Shown here piece after piece: positions 25,404 through 33,480 of a stretch of DNA of 64,000 nt. The stretch's first letter is position 1. Each line of letters begins with the position of its first letter. The translations under genes and the position numbers were made by a program. The notes beneath the pieces were generated by a model, which was not told the DNA's origin, searched no databases, and saw nothing but the letters and a program-made list of their open reading frames with translations. Source of the DNA: Haloplanus sp. CK5-1 (GTDB lineage: Archaea; Halobacteriota; Halobacteria; Halobacteriales; Haloferacaceae); assembly GCF_037201915.1 (NCBI RefSeq), contig NZ_CP147505.1, positions 1,922,001 to 1,986,000 on the forward strand. The letters run 5' to 3'.

Positions 25404-26831
25404 ATGGCCTCCGACACCACGCTCCTGTGGCTCCGACGTGACCTCCGCCTCCACGACAGTCCGGCGCTCGTCGCCGCGGCGGACGCCAACCGCCTCCTCC
25501 CGGTGTACGTCTTCGACCCCCGCCGGTACGGCACCGCCGCGTTCGGGGGATCGGCGTCGTTCGAGTACCCGAAAACCGGCGGACGTCGGACGGCGTTCCG
25601 GACCGAGGCAGTCGCCGACCTCCGTGCGCGTCTCCGCACCCGAGGGAGCGACCTCGTCGTCCGGGTCGGCAACCCCGAACGCGTCGTCGCCGACCTCGCC
25701 GACCGGATCGACGCCGACGTCGTCCACGTCCACACCCGACCGACGCCGGAGGAGCGGGCGACCGAACGGCGAGTCGAGACCGAACTCGACGCCCCGCTGG
25801 ATCGCCACTGGGGGCACACGCTGTACCACCCCGACGACCTCCCTGACGACGTGGCCGATATCGACGACACGTACACACCCTTCCGGAAGTCGGTGGAGTC
25901 GTCGGCGTCGATCCGGGAGCCGCTGCCGATCCCGTCGATCCCCGACCGACCCGGCGGGGTGGACGCGGGAGAGCTCCCCGACCCCGCGGCCCTCGGCATC
26001 GAGGCCGACCCCATCGACGACCGCGCGGCCCTCGCCTTCGAGGGCGGCGAGTCCGCCGGACTCGACCGACTCGACGAGTATCTCTGGGAGACTGACTCGC
26101 TACGGGAGTACAAGGAGACTCGAAACGGTCTGCTCGGCCGGGACTACTCCTCGAAGTTCTCGCCCTGGCTGAACGAGGGCTGTCTCTCGCCGCGGCGGGT
26201 GCACGCCGCGGTCGACGAGTACGAGAACTGCCGCGTCGCCAACGACTCGACGTACTGGCTCCGGTTCGAACTGCGCTGGCGGGACTTCTTCCAGTTCCAG
26301 TTCGCGAAGCACGGCACGACGCCGTTCGCGCCGGGTGGCATCCGCCGGCGGGAGATAGACTGGCGGAACGACGAGGACGCGCTGGATCGGTGGAAGCGAG
26401 GGGAGACGGGGATCCCCTTCGTCGACGCCACCATGCGGGAACTGAACGCGACTGGCTACATGTCGAACCGGGGCCGGCAGAACGCCGCGTCGTTTCTCGC
26501 GAACGATCTCCGGATCGACTGGCGGCGGGGGGCGGCCTACTTCGAGATGCGGTTGATCGACTACGATCCGGCGTCGAACTACGGCAACTGGGCCTACGTC
26601 GCGGGCGTGGGCAACGACTCGCGAAACCGCTCGTTCGACGTGCTCGGACAGGCGAAGCGGTACGACCCGGAGGCGGCGTACGTCCGGCAGTGGCTCCCCG
26701 AACTCGCCGATCTGCCGGCGGCCCACGCCCACGAACCGTGGCGTGCGACCGCCGAGGAACTGGCGGCACACGGGGTCGAACTCGGCGTCGACTACCCGCG
26801 TCCGATGGTCGACCCCGAGGCGTTGGGATGA
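25404..26831 (+). CDS. CRY-DASH-type cryptochrome/photolyase
   Basis: This 475-residue protein begins with a photolyase alpha/beta domain (LLWLRRDLRLHDSPALVAAA, about residues 6-25). The FAD-binding helical domain includes GLLGRDYSSKFSPWLNEGCL, FRWRDFF-type FELRWRDFFQFQF, TGIPFVDATMRELNATGYMS, NRGRQNAASFLANDLRIDWR and NWAYVAGVGNDSR. The wording MSNRGRQN...DYDPxSNYGNWxYVAGVGNDSR is characteristic of the DASH branch, which repairs pyrimidine dimers in single-stranded DNA or signals blue light. Its stop overlaps the start of a [2Fe-2S] ferredoxin gene by 4 bp, which suggests a reductant partner, but that gene is interrupted. Confidence 0.88.
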   Translation: MASDTTLLWLRRDLRLHDSPALVAAADANRLLPVYVFDPRRYGTAAFGGSASFEYPKTGGRRTAFRTEAVADLRARLRTRGSDLVVRVGNPERVVADLADRIDADVVHVHTRPTPEERATERRVETELDAPLDRHWGHTLYHPDDLPDDVADIDDTYTPFRKSVESSASIREPLPIPSIPDRPGGVDAGELPDPAALGIEADPIDDRAALAFEGGESAGLDRLDEYLWETDSLREYKETRNGLLGRDYSSKFSPWLNEGCLSPRRVHAAVDEYENCRVANDSTYWLRFELRWRDFFQFQFAKHGTTPFAPGGIRRREIDWRNDEDALDRWKRGETGIPFVDATMRELNATGYMSNRGRQNAASFLANDLRIDWRRGAAYFEMRLIDYDPASNYGNWAYVAGVGNDSRNRSFDVLGQAKRYDPEAAYVRQWLPELADLPAAHAHEPWRATAEELAAHGVELGVDYPRPMVDPEALG

Positions 26832-27148
26832 GCGATCACCGGTCGGCGGACGCGGACGGTGTGGACCGCTGTGGCGTCGTGTACGTCCACGTGGAGGTCC
26901 GCGACGGGGAATCCGACACCCAAACGGCAGTGATAGCGGCTCCCGAAGGGTCGACGCTCCGGGACGTGCTCCGCGACGCCGGCTACTCGCCGTACACGCG
27001 GGTCACAGCGGTAGCAGCGCGGAAGCCCACCCCTTCAGGGGTGGGAGGAAGCGCGTAAGCCACACTACATATCAACCGATAATCTGTATTGCTGACTCTC
27101 CCATATATTCAAAAATATCAATAAAGAGTAGCTAGTACTGTGATACAA

Positions 27149-28426
27149 ATGGTGTGGGAGATAACTCGAACCGTGCGGGTTCGACTCGATGTGCCTGACG
27201 ACCGCAAGAGTGACCTCCACGCCACCAACACCAAATTCCAGTACTGCGCCAACCGTACGAGTAACTGGGCGTGGCGCTATCCCGACGAAGACTGCATAAC
27301 CAGCAAAAGCGAAGCTGAAAACGCCATTTACGACGACCTTCGGGAAGAAACTGATTACCTGCACGCAAATCTTGTTCAGAAAGCTATCAAACGCGCCACC
27401 AACGACATCGACAACTGCGTGGACAGGCTTGCAGAGAGTGAAAACACCAGCAAGCCAGAGTACGACACGTTCAGCATTGTCTACGACAAGCGGGCCGCCA
27501 CCTACTACCGCGACAAAGTCAGTCTCGCTACGGTCAACGGCAGAGTCGAATGCGAGTACGACCTGCCTGACGACCCTGACGGCACGCCACATGGCGAGTA
27601 CCTGCTGAACGACGACTACGACTTCTCGACGAGCACTGTCCACTACGACAGCGAAGCCGACGAATTCTACCTCCACGCGGCGATGGAAACGGAAGTTGAC
27701 ACGAGTAGTCCTGAGAAAGCTGAGGATTCGAAAGTCCTCGGCGTGGACTGCAACGTTGACGATCACATCGCCGTTACCTCAACAGGAGAGTTCATCGGCA
27801 ACGCTGATTATCTGAATCATCAGCGCCGCGAGTTCGAGAAACGCCGCGCTAATCTTCAACAGACTGGGACGGAAGCAGCCCACTGGACGTTCCAACGTCT
27901 CGGAGACAGGTTCGGACGGTGGAGTGAGGATTACTTGCACCAGTGTTCGAAGGAGCTGGTCGCTGAAGCCCAGCAACACGGGTGTACGCACATCGCGTTC
28001 GAGGACTTAGAGCAGATCCGGGAACGTATTAGCGATGGCAAGAAGTTTCAGCAGTGGGCGTTCCGTGCGCTCCAGAACCAGACAGAGCACACGGCCAAAT
28101 CTGTCGGCATTGTGGTTGAGAAGGTAGAGCCACAGTACACGAGTCAGCAGTGTTCGAAGTGTGGCTGTACGCTTGAAGAGAACCGTGACGGCCAACACTT
28201 CGACTGTTTAGATTGCTCGTACACGGTGAATGCGGATTATAACGCGGCGAAAAATATTGCGCGGAAGTTAGCGGTGAAACTCCAGCGGGGGCAGAAGTCC
28301 CCTGCTGGAGGGGCGTTCTGTCAGTACGCCCTAAAGCTGGGGGTGATGACGGTGAACGCTACTGACGTGGCGTCCGACACCCCTGTTCGGCAGAACGAGA
28401 GTCCACCAGCAAGCCCACCCCTTTAG
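27149..28426 (+). CDS. tnpB: TnpB RNA-guided nuclease (IS1341-type)
   Basis: This 425-residue protein has an N-terminal recognition lobe and a C-terminal RuvC core. Catalytic acids appear intact: Asp in VLGVDCNVDDHIAV (about residue 200), Glu in HIAFEDLEQI (about 290) and Asp in NADYNAAKNIARK (about 374). The zinc ribbon is CSKCGC...CLDCSY. Members of the family are guided by an RNA from the 3' end of the element. I chose ATG 27149; an upstream GTG at 27140 is in frame. The coding region runs into the right-end hairpin, as is usual. It lies inside the split ferredoxin gene. Confidence 0.85.
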   Translation: MVWEITRTVRVRLDVPDDRKSDLHATNTKFQYCANRTSNWAWRYPDEDCITSKSEAENAIYDDLREETDYLHANLVQKAIKRATNDIDNCVDRLAESENTSKPEYDTFSIVYDKRAATYYRDKVSLATVNGRVECEYDLPDDPDGTPHGEYLLNDDYDFSTSTVHYDSEADEFYLHAAMETEVDTSSPEKAEDSKVLGVDCNVDDHIAVTSTGEFIGNADYLNHQRREFEKRRANLQQTGTEAAHWTFQRLGDRFGRWSEDYLHQCSKELVAEAQQHGCTHIAFEDLEQIRERISDGKKFQQWAFRALQNQTEHTAKSVGIVVEKVEPQYTSQQCSKCGCTLEENRDGQHFDCLDCSYTVNADYNAAKNIARKLAVKLQRGQKSPAGGAFCQYALKLGVMTVNATDVASDTPVRQNESPPASPPL

Positions 28427-28440
28427 GGATGGGTCACTGA
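28290..28440 (+). ncRNA. Candidate omega (reRNA) scaffold at the tnpB 3' end
   Basis: By analogy with characterised TnpB systems, the guide RNA scaffold covers the end of tnpB and the right-end hairpin (arms CCCACCC...GGGATGGG near 28414-28432), and the guide begins directly after the element at 28441. The 5' limit given here is arbitrary. This is family inference supported only by position and hairpin. Confidence 0.4.
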
Positions 28441-28649
28441 CGGAGCGGGCGAACTGCGGTGGTCGGGGGCTGTGTGCCACCTGTGGCGTCCGACTCGACG
28501 ACGGACCCGCACCCGAACACTGGCACGACACCCTCGCGGCGCGCTGGGGGTATCCACGGCTCTCCTGTCGGGTGACGCTCGACCGGGACGTGCGGGTCCG
28601 GATCCCCGAGAAGGTGCTCTGGGGTGGACGGGAGGGGTGAGCGCGGCGA

Positions 28650-28835
28650 TCAGGCCGGATACCCGTCGACGTCGGTGCCGATGAGGTAGGTGCCGATAGT
28701 CAGCAGTGCCGTCGCGACGACGGGCAACAGGTCGACAGTGAGGCTAGTTCCGGGGAAGACGGCCGGGAGGAAAGCGACCGTTCCCACGACGAGTAGGACG
28801 AGACCGATCAGGCTGCGCTGTGTGAACCCGAGCAT
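28650..28835 (-). CDS. Small two-helix membrane protein
   Basis: This 61-residue protein has two hydrophobic helices: LIGLVLLVVGTVAFLPAVF and LLPVVATALLTIGTYLIG, joined by a short polar turn and ending DVDGYPA. It is convergent with the interrupted ferredoxin gene, 9 bp apart. Small proteins like this are common haloarchaeal orphans. No function is visible. Confidence 0.55.
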   Translation of the reverse strand: MLGFTQRSLIGLVLLVVGTVAFLPAVFPGTSLTVDLLPVVATALLTIGTYLIGTDVDGYPA

Positions 28836-28888
28836 ATCACACCGCTCGTACCCCAGTCACATAATTGATTGCGCTTTCGTCCGAGGAA

Positions 28889-29149
28889 CTACCGGCCGTA
28901 CTCGTGACCCAGGACGAGTGCCGCGGCGTTCGTCGCGAGGAGGCCGACGAAGACGGCCAACTGCTGGCCTTCGAGGCCGCCGACGAGGAGGGGAACGTAG
29001 AGGAAGGGGAGCGCGACGGCGGCCCAGAACGCGACGAAGCGGAGGGGTGCGGCGACGACGGCCAGACTCCGGCCGAGGGGCTGTGTGTCGACGAGTTCGT
29101 TCAGACGGGGCAATCGATCCATCGGGGCGGTCGGGGACGAGTTCGACAT
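28889..29149 (-). CDS. Small membrane protein, uncharacterised
   Basis: This 86-residue protein has two hydrophobic segments (RFVAFWAAVALPFLYVPLLV, and LAVFVGLLATNAAALVLGH) after a polar N-terminus (MSNSSPTAPMDRLPRLNELV). The start at 29149 is preferred over 29158. It may be co-transcribed with the 61-residue membrane protein 53 bp downstream. No recognised family. Confidence 0.55.
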   Translation of the reverse strand: MSNSSPTAPMDRLPRLNELVDTQPLGRSLAVVAAPLRFVAFWAAVALPFLYVPLLVGGLEGQQLAVFVGLLATNAAALVLGHEYGR

Positions 29150-29417
29150 CGGGGACACCTCGTCTTACCCCTACACCCCCGAACCCATATACCCCGACGA
29201 GCGTTGCCGTCGTTTCGGGGATTTTCATGCCCTGTGTGCGTGGCTGCGGCCAGCTACTTCGATGGCTTCTCAGCAGCTCTAAAATTTTATAACACCCTCT
29301 CACTTTTTTATTCTAATTCCCTAGAGTGGATCTAACGATCCCCCTCGACGACCGGCGCCGCAACCGCGAACCGGTGTTCTCTTAATGACGGTGACGCGTA
29401 TGGCATGACGAACGTTC

Positions 29418-30110
29418 ATGTCGAATTCGAGTGCCACCACGGAGCGGCAAGTCGACAGCAATCTGTTCATCACCGTCTCTGGGCCGCCGGGGTGTGGTGC
29501 GACGACGCTTACGGAGGGACTCGCCGAAGCCCTGGACTGTGGCTACGTCATCGGCGGCGACATCTTCCGGGACCTCGCCGACGAACACGACCTCTCGCTC
29601 CAGCAACTCATCGCCAAGGCCGAGGAGGACGACGAGATCGACCGGGCACTCGACCAGCGTCTGCGCCGGATCGCCGAGGAGTGGGGGGCCGCGAACAAGG
29701 CGTTCATCCTCGAATCGCGACTCGCGGGGTGGGTGGCGGGCAACCGCGCCGACCTGCGCATCTGGCTCGACGCACCGGAGGAGGTCCGGATCGAGCGACT
29801 CAGCGACCACGAGGTGAACTACGTGATCGAGCGCCCCGAGGAGCGCACGCCGGAGGACGTCGGCGGTCTCAAACGGCTCAGCGACCAGGAGGAGGTCGGT
29901 GCGCTGATGCGTGTCCGCGAAGTGAGCGAGGCCGGGCGCTACGAGAGTTACTACGGGATCGACTTGGACGACCGCTCGTTCTACGATCTCGCCTTGAACA
30001 CGGCGCGGTGGGACGCCGACACCGTCCTCGACATCGTGCTCTCCGCGGTCGAGGGGTACGTCCCCGAAACGGACGAGGGCGCGTTCACGACCAGCGACGT
30101 GGACGTGTAG
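29418..30110 (+). CDS. Cytidylate-kinase-like paralogue with altered P-loop
   Basis: This 230-residue protein is clearly related to archaeal (d)CMP kinase: a P-loop strand FITVSGPPGCGATTLTEGLA (about residues 17-36), YVIGGDIFRDLADEHDLSLQ, AEEDDEIDRALDQRLRRIA, FILESRLAGWVAGNRADLRI, WLDAPEEVRIERL and DRSFYDLALNTARWD. Its Walker A reads GPPGCGAT, with Ala where the conserved Lys of GxGK(S/T) belongs. The same position is Lys in active CMP kinases, so catalysis may be lost or changed. Haloarchaea usually carry a separate canonical cmk, not seen in this window. The role could be regulatory. Confidence 0.75.
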   Translation: MSNSSATTERQVDSNLFITVSGPPGCGATTLTEGLAEALDCGYVIGGDIFRDLADEHDLSLQQLIAKAEEDDEIDRALDQRLRRIAEEWGAANKAFILESRLAGWVAGNRADLRIWLDAPEEVRIERLSDHEVNYVIERPEERTPEDVGGLKRLSDQEEVGALMRVREVSEAGRYESYYGIDLDDRSFYDLALNTARWDADTVLDIVLSAVEGYVPETDEGAFTTSDVDV

Positions 30111-30111
30111 T

Positions 30112-31059
30112 TCACTCGTCGGCGTCGCTCCCGTGGCCGGTGACCGCCGACCGGAGGAGGGGCAGTTCCCGTCGGATCGCCCGCCGCTTGACGAGCACGA
30201 AGCCGAGGAAGACGAGTGCGAAGCCGCCAGCGGTCGCGAGTGAGAGGCGTTCGTCGAGGACGAGCCACCCCGCGAGCGCGGCGAAGACGGGGGCGACGTA
30301 GGAGACGAGGTTGATCTCGACGGCACCCAGGCGTTCGAGCAGGTCGAAGTAGATGAGAAAGCCGAGCGCACTGGCCGCGAGCGACAGGTACGCGAGCGCG
30401 AGCAGCCCTTCGATCGAGACGGTCACGTCCGAAAGCGACTCGCCGACCCCGAGCGCGACCCCGTGCATCAGGAGCGCGCCGCCGACCATCGACCACGCCT
30501 CCATCGTCTCGATCGGCAGTTCGGCGTCGATCCGGCGGACCAACACCGACCCGAGCGCGAACGCGGCCGCCGCGCCGAACACCAGCAGTTTCGCGACGAC
30601 GCCCCCGGCCAAGAGCGCGTTCGGGTCTGGTCGTGCGATGACGACTACGCCCGCGAGTCCACAGCAGAGCCCGACGACCCCGACGACGCTCAGGCGTTCG
30701 TCGGGGAGGAACGCGCGGGCGAACGCCGTCGTCAACACGGGGCTGAGACTGACGATGACGGCGGCGGCTGCGCTGGTCACCGCAGGGTCGGTCTCGCCGA
30801 CGAACAGCAGGACGTGGTAGCCGGCGATCAGGAGCGTCGACCCGACGGCGACGAGCGCCCACTGGCCACGCTCCCGTGGCACGGGGTCGTCGACGACGCG
30901 GACCGCGTAGGCGAGCATGACGACCCCGGCCACGTCGTACCGGACGGCCGCGAAGAGGACCGGCGGGAAAGAGTCGAGGCCCACCTTGATCGCCATGAAC
31001 GCGGATCCCCAGACGGCCGCGAGCGAGAGGAAGAGCGCGAGGTTTCGGTAGCGACTCAC
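30112..31059 (-). CDS. EamA-family (DMT superfamily) transporter
   Basis: This 315-residue protein has ten predicted membrane helices in two EamA repeats. The first begins ALFLSLAAVWGSAFMAIKVG with the family's WG(S/T) and RY motifs (FAAVRYDVAGVVML). The second begins LLVFGAAAAFALGSVLVRRI and ends LGWLVLDERLS-like GWLVLDERLSLATAGGFALV. Members export metabolites, amino acids or drugs; the substrate is unknown. It is convergent with the kinase-like gene, with stops one base apart, and lies 31 bp downstream of the CBS gene on the same strand, so those two may share a transcript. Confidence 0.85.
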   Translation of the reverse strand: MSRYRNLALFLSLAAVWGSAFMAIKVGLDSFPPVLFAAVRYDVAGVVMLAYAVRVVDDPVPRERGQWALVAVGSTLLIAGYHVLLFVGETDPAVTSAAAAVIVSLSPVLTTAFARAFLPDERLSVVGVVGLCCGLAGVVVIARPDPNALLAGGVVAKLLVFGAAAAFALGSVLVRRIDAELPIETMEAWSMVGGALLMHGVALGVGESLSDVTVSIEGLLALAYLSLAASALGFLIYFDLLERLGAVEINLVSYVAPVFAALAGWLVLDERLSLATAGGFALVFLGFVLVKRRAIRRELPLLRSAVTGHGSDADE

Positions 31060-31090
31060 GGCCTCCGTCGGGCCGACGGCCCACTCAACG

Positions 31091-31633
31091 TTACGGTTCG
31101 GATCGCCGCCGCTCGTCGCGGACTGCGCGCAACACGTCCTGCCGGGCGACGATGCCGACCAACTCCCCGTCGTCGACGACGGGCAGCCGGTTGATGTCGC
31201 GTTCGTCGTCCGCCAACAGATCGAGGATCGTCTCGAGGTCGGTGTCCGTGGCGACCGTCACCACGTCCGCCGTCATCACCTCGCGGATCGGCCGGCCGGC
31301 GTTTCTGGCTAGGTCGATTCCGAGGTCGAGGTCGTCCCACGACACGTCGACCGCGTAGGTCAGCGTCTGGGTGAACGGCGGGAGGCCGACCGGGAGCCAC
31401 AGCGTCCGGTCCTCGGTCTGGAACAGGTGGACCAGGTCGTGTTGGGTGACGATGCCGACGACGCGACCGCCGGCCTGTGGCCGGCCGTCCGAGGACCGTG
31501 ACTCCTCGTCGTCGACGACCGGAAACCCGTTGAAGTCGGCGCGTGCCAGTCGGCCGAGCACCTCGCTCACCTCGTCGTCCGGGGCGACCGTCTCGACGTC
31601 CGTCTCCATCAGGTCGCGGGCAGTGAGAGCCAT
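31091..31633 (-). CDS. CBS-pair domain protein
   Basis: This 180-residue protein has two CBS motifs: residues about 5-70 (ARDLMETDVETVAPDDEVSE, GRVVGIVTQHDLVHLF) and about 120-175 (REVMTADVVTVATDTDLETI, ELVGIVARQDVLRAV). An insertion within the first motif (ESRSSDGRPQAGG) and a linker (LWLPVGLPPFTQTLTYAVDV) separate them. I chose the ATG at 31633; the longer frame upstream lacks similarity to the domain. It is probably a nucleotide-sensing regulator, partner unknown. It is followed on the same strand by the EamA transporter. Confidence 0.8.
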   Translation of the reverse strand: MALTARDLMETDVETVAPDDEVSEVLGRLARADFNGFPVVDDEESRSSDGRPQAGGRVVGIVTQHDLVHLFQTEDRTLWLPVGLPPFTQTLTYAVDVSWDDLDLGIDLARNAGRPIREVMTADVVTVATDTDLETILDLLADDERDINRLPVVDDGELVGIVARQDVLRAVRDERRRSEP

Positions 31634-31823
31634 GCGCGGTACGAGGGCCGTCGCCCGGGTAGGTGTTGCGGGCCCGCCACCGTCGCCGTCGCCATCGATT
31701 AACGGGACGGGACACATGGTCGGGTATGGCTCTACTGACACGATCCGGTGTCGAGACGGGAGTCGAACCGCAGTCGACCGTCCGGTGGGCGGGCGAGTCT
31801 CCCGCTCAGGTTGGTGAAGGGAG

Positions 31824-32738
31824 ATGATCGGGGCTCCCCTCCAGACGGGAGGCGGCGAGGTCGGCGTCGTCGGCGAGTACCTCACCGACGTCGGGATTCC
31901 CCCCGCGCTGGCGGGCGCCATCGGCTCCGCGGCCGTGTTCGCCGTGGTATCCGTGGCCCTCTACGCCCTCGGAACGAGGATCGCCGTCCCGTTCGTCGAC
32001 GGCCTACTTCGTCGTCGTGGGGTCGATGGCCACGCCCGGAAGCCGTTTCGCGTGCTCAGTTACGCGGTTGTCGTCGTGGTGGCGCTCGGCCTCGGGTTCG
32101 CGCTCGCGGGCTACGGAAACATCCTTATTGCCCTGTCGACGGTCGGGGCGGCCGCCACGCTCGCAGTCGGGTTCGCGCTCCAAGACGTGATCAAGAACTT
32201 CGTCGCCGGCGTCTTCATCTACACCGACCGGCCGTTCCGTACGGGCGACTGGATCGAGTGGGAGGGTAACTCCGGGTTCGTCGAGGACATCGGCCTCCGT
32301 GTGACCCGCGTCCGGACGTTCGACAACGAACATCTGACGGTCCCCAACCTGCAGTTGACAGACGGCGTGATCAAAAACTACGACACGAACGGGACACTCC
32401 GGCTCAAGTTCACGTTCCGCATCGGCCTCGAGGACGACATCGACGAGGCGATGTGCCACATCATGGACGCCGCCGACGCCGAGGCGGAGATCCTCGACGA
32501 CCCCGAGCCGTCGGTCAAACTGATGGAGATCAACGAGGCGTCGTTCGACCTCCAGAGTCGGATCTGGATCCGAGATCCCGGCGACTCCGACTTCCTCGGA
32601 ATCCGGGGGCGGTTCGTCAAGGACGTCACCGACCGCTTCGAGGCGGCGGGGATCTCGATCCCCTACCCCCACCGGCGCGTCGAGGGATCGATCGATACGT
32701 CGCCACCGGGCGACGCGGGGGCCGTCTCCGACGACTGA
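31824..32738 (+). CDS. MscS-family mechanosensitive channel (second paralogue)
   Basis: This 304-residue protein has three N-terminal helices (AIGSAAVFAVVSVALYALG; FRVLSYAVVVVVALGLGFAL; LIALSTVGAAATLAVGFAL). It then has the conserved pore/beta region LQDVIKNFVAGVFIYTDRPF, RTGDWIEWEGNSGFVEDIGL and TVPNLQLTDGVIKNY, and a C-terminal alpha/beta domain. It is longer than and distinct from the channel at 14575. The two paralogues are sensible for an extreme halophile facing dilution stress. It is probably monocistronic, 190 bp after the divergent CBS gene. Confidence 0.85.
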   Translation: MIGAPLQTGGGEVGVVGEYLTDVGIPPALAGAIGSAAVFAVVSVALYALGTRIAVPFVDGLLRRRGVDGHARKPFRVLSYAVVVVVALGLGFALAGYGNILIALSTVGAAATLAVGFALQDVIKNFVAGVFIYTDRPFRTGDWIEWEGNSGFVEDIGLRVTRVRTFDNEHLTVPNLQLTDGVIKNYDTNGTLRLKFTFRIGLEDDIDEAMCHIMDAADAEAEILDDPEPSVKLMEINEASFDLQSRIWIRDPGDSDFLGIRGRFVKDVTDRFEAAGISIPYPHRRVEGSIDTSPPGDAGAVSDD

Positions 32739-32823
32739 TCGCCGCTCGCGCGTCGGCGCGGGTCGAGTCGGTGGTGGACGACTTCCGCCGTACGTTTAAG
32801 TACCCCGACACCAAACGGCTCGT

Positions 32824-33474
32824 ATGGCCGTTCACGGCCGTCCGACGCTCCGTGACCTGTTCGACGACTCGCCCACGCCCCACATCGCGCACCCGCCGCG
32901 CACCCACCACCGACACTTCTACGTCGCCACCGACGGTTCCTATCGGAGCGACGGCGGCGGCCTCGGGGCGGTCATCGAGGCACACGACGGGACGCGCGTC
33001 GCTCGCCTCTCGCTGTCCGACGCGCCGCCCGACAACAACGTCGCGGAGTATCGGGCGCTCCACCTCGGACTGGACGTCCTCGCGGCCCGGACGCCGCCGG
33101 GGTCGCGGGTCGGCGTCCTCGTCGACCACGACGACCTCGCGGCGAACGTCAACCACGCGGTCCTCGCCGCCGGCGATCCGGAGTGGGAGCGGACACATCC
33201 GGTCTCGGTCCCGTCCCGAAGCGAGTTCCACTGGCGGGGCATCCGCGCCCGGATCGGCGACTTCGACGAACTCCGGGCCGCCCGCATCGACGGCCGTGCC
33301 AATCCGGCACACCCGCTCGCGAACGCGCCCGAACAGTACGCACACGTCAACCACCGAAGCGACCGGTGTGTGATCCCCACCCTCGGCGACGGTCCGGGCC
33401 GACTTGAGGGCGCCGACGGGACCGGAACCGAAATCCCGCCGCCGTCGCGGACCGAACGACGCGCCGGCGACTGA
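32824..33474 (+). CDS. RNase HI-like protein
   Basis: This 216-residue protein contains an RNase H fold at residues about 35-110: HFYVATDGSYRSDGGGLGAV (first Asp), PPDNNVAEYRALHLGLDVLA (Glu) and VGVLVDHDDLAANVN (Asp). The remaining acid is not obvious; DFDEL or VNHRSDRC are candidates. A His-rich N-terminus (HIAHPPRTHHRHF) and a polar C-terminal extension are unusual. It would remove RNA from RNA-DNA hybrids if active. It is convergent with malic enzyme, 6 bp apart. Confidence 0.75.
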   Translation: MAVHGRPTLRDLFDDSPTPHIAHPPRTHHRHFYVATDGSYRSDGGGLGAVIEAHDGTRVARLSLSDAPPDNNVAEYRALHLGLDVLAARTPPGSRVGVLVDHDDLAANVNHAVLAAGDPEWERTHPVSVPSRSEFHWRGIRARIGDFDELRAARIDGRANPAHPLANAPEQYAHVNHRSDRCVIPTLGDGPGRLEGADGTGTEIPPPSRTERRAGD

Positions 33475-33480
33475 CCTGCG

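Larger units (their letters stand above)
27006..28440 (+). mobile_element. IS1341-type (IS200/IS605) element carrying only tnpB
   Basis: The boundaries are inferred from precise restoration of the ferredoxin frame; the edge could slide by one base. Near both ends are hairpins of the CCCACCCCTTNAGGGGTGGG type (left about 27026-27045, right about 28414-28432), the subterminal structures typical of this family. No terminal inverted repeats or target duplication are present, as expected. The flanks share GGGTCA (27000-27005 and 28431-28436). There is no tnpA, so mobility would need a Y1 transposase supplied elsewhere. Confidence 0.8.
26828..28640 (+). pseudogene. [2Fe-2S] ferredoxin-like gene interrupted by a tnpB element
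   Basis: The 5' part (26828-27005) encodes a beta-grasp start (VYVHVEVRDGESDTQTAVIA, EGSTLRDVLRDAGYSPYTRV). The 3' part (28441-28640) encodes ERANCGGRGLCATCGVRLDD and GYPRLSC, giving the C-x5-C-x2-C...C cluster ligands. Joining base 27005 to 28441 gives an uninterrupted 125-residue reading frame across the junction (RVTERANCGG), so no host bases were lost or gained. The start ATG overlaps the photolyase stop (ATGA). While the element is present no functional ferredoxin can be made, since the N-terminal fragment lacks all four cysteines. Confidence 0.85.

Noticed and set aside
27020-27050. Hairpin near the tnpB element left end as a transcription terminator for the photolyase operon
   Set aside because: It matches the right-end hairpin of the same element and is better explained as a subterminal IS200/IS605 structure.
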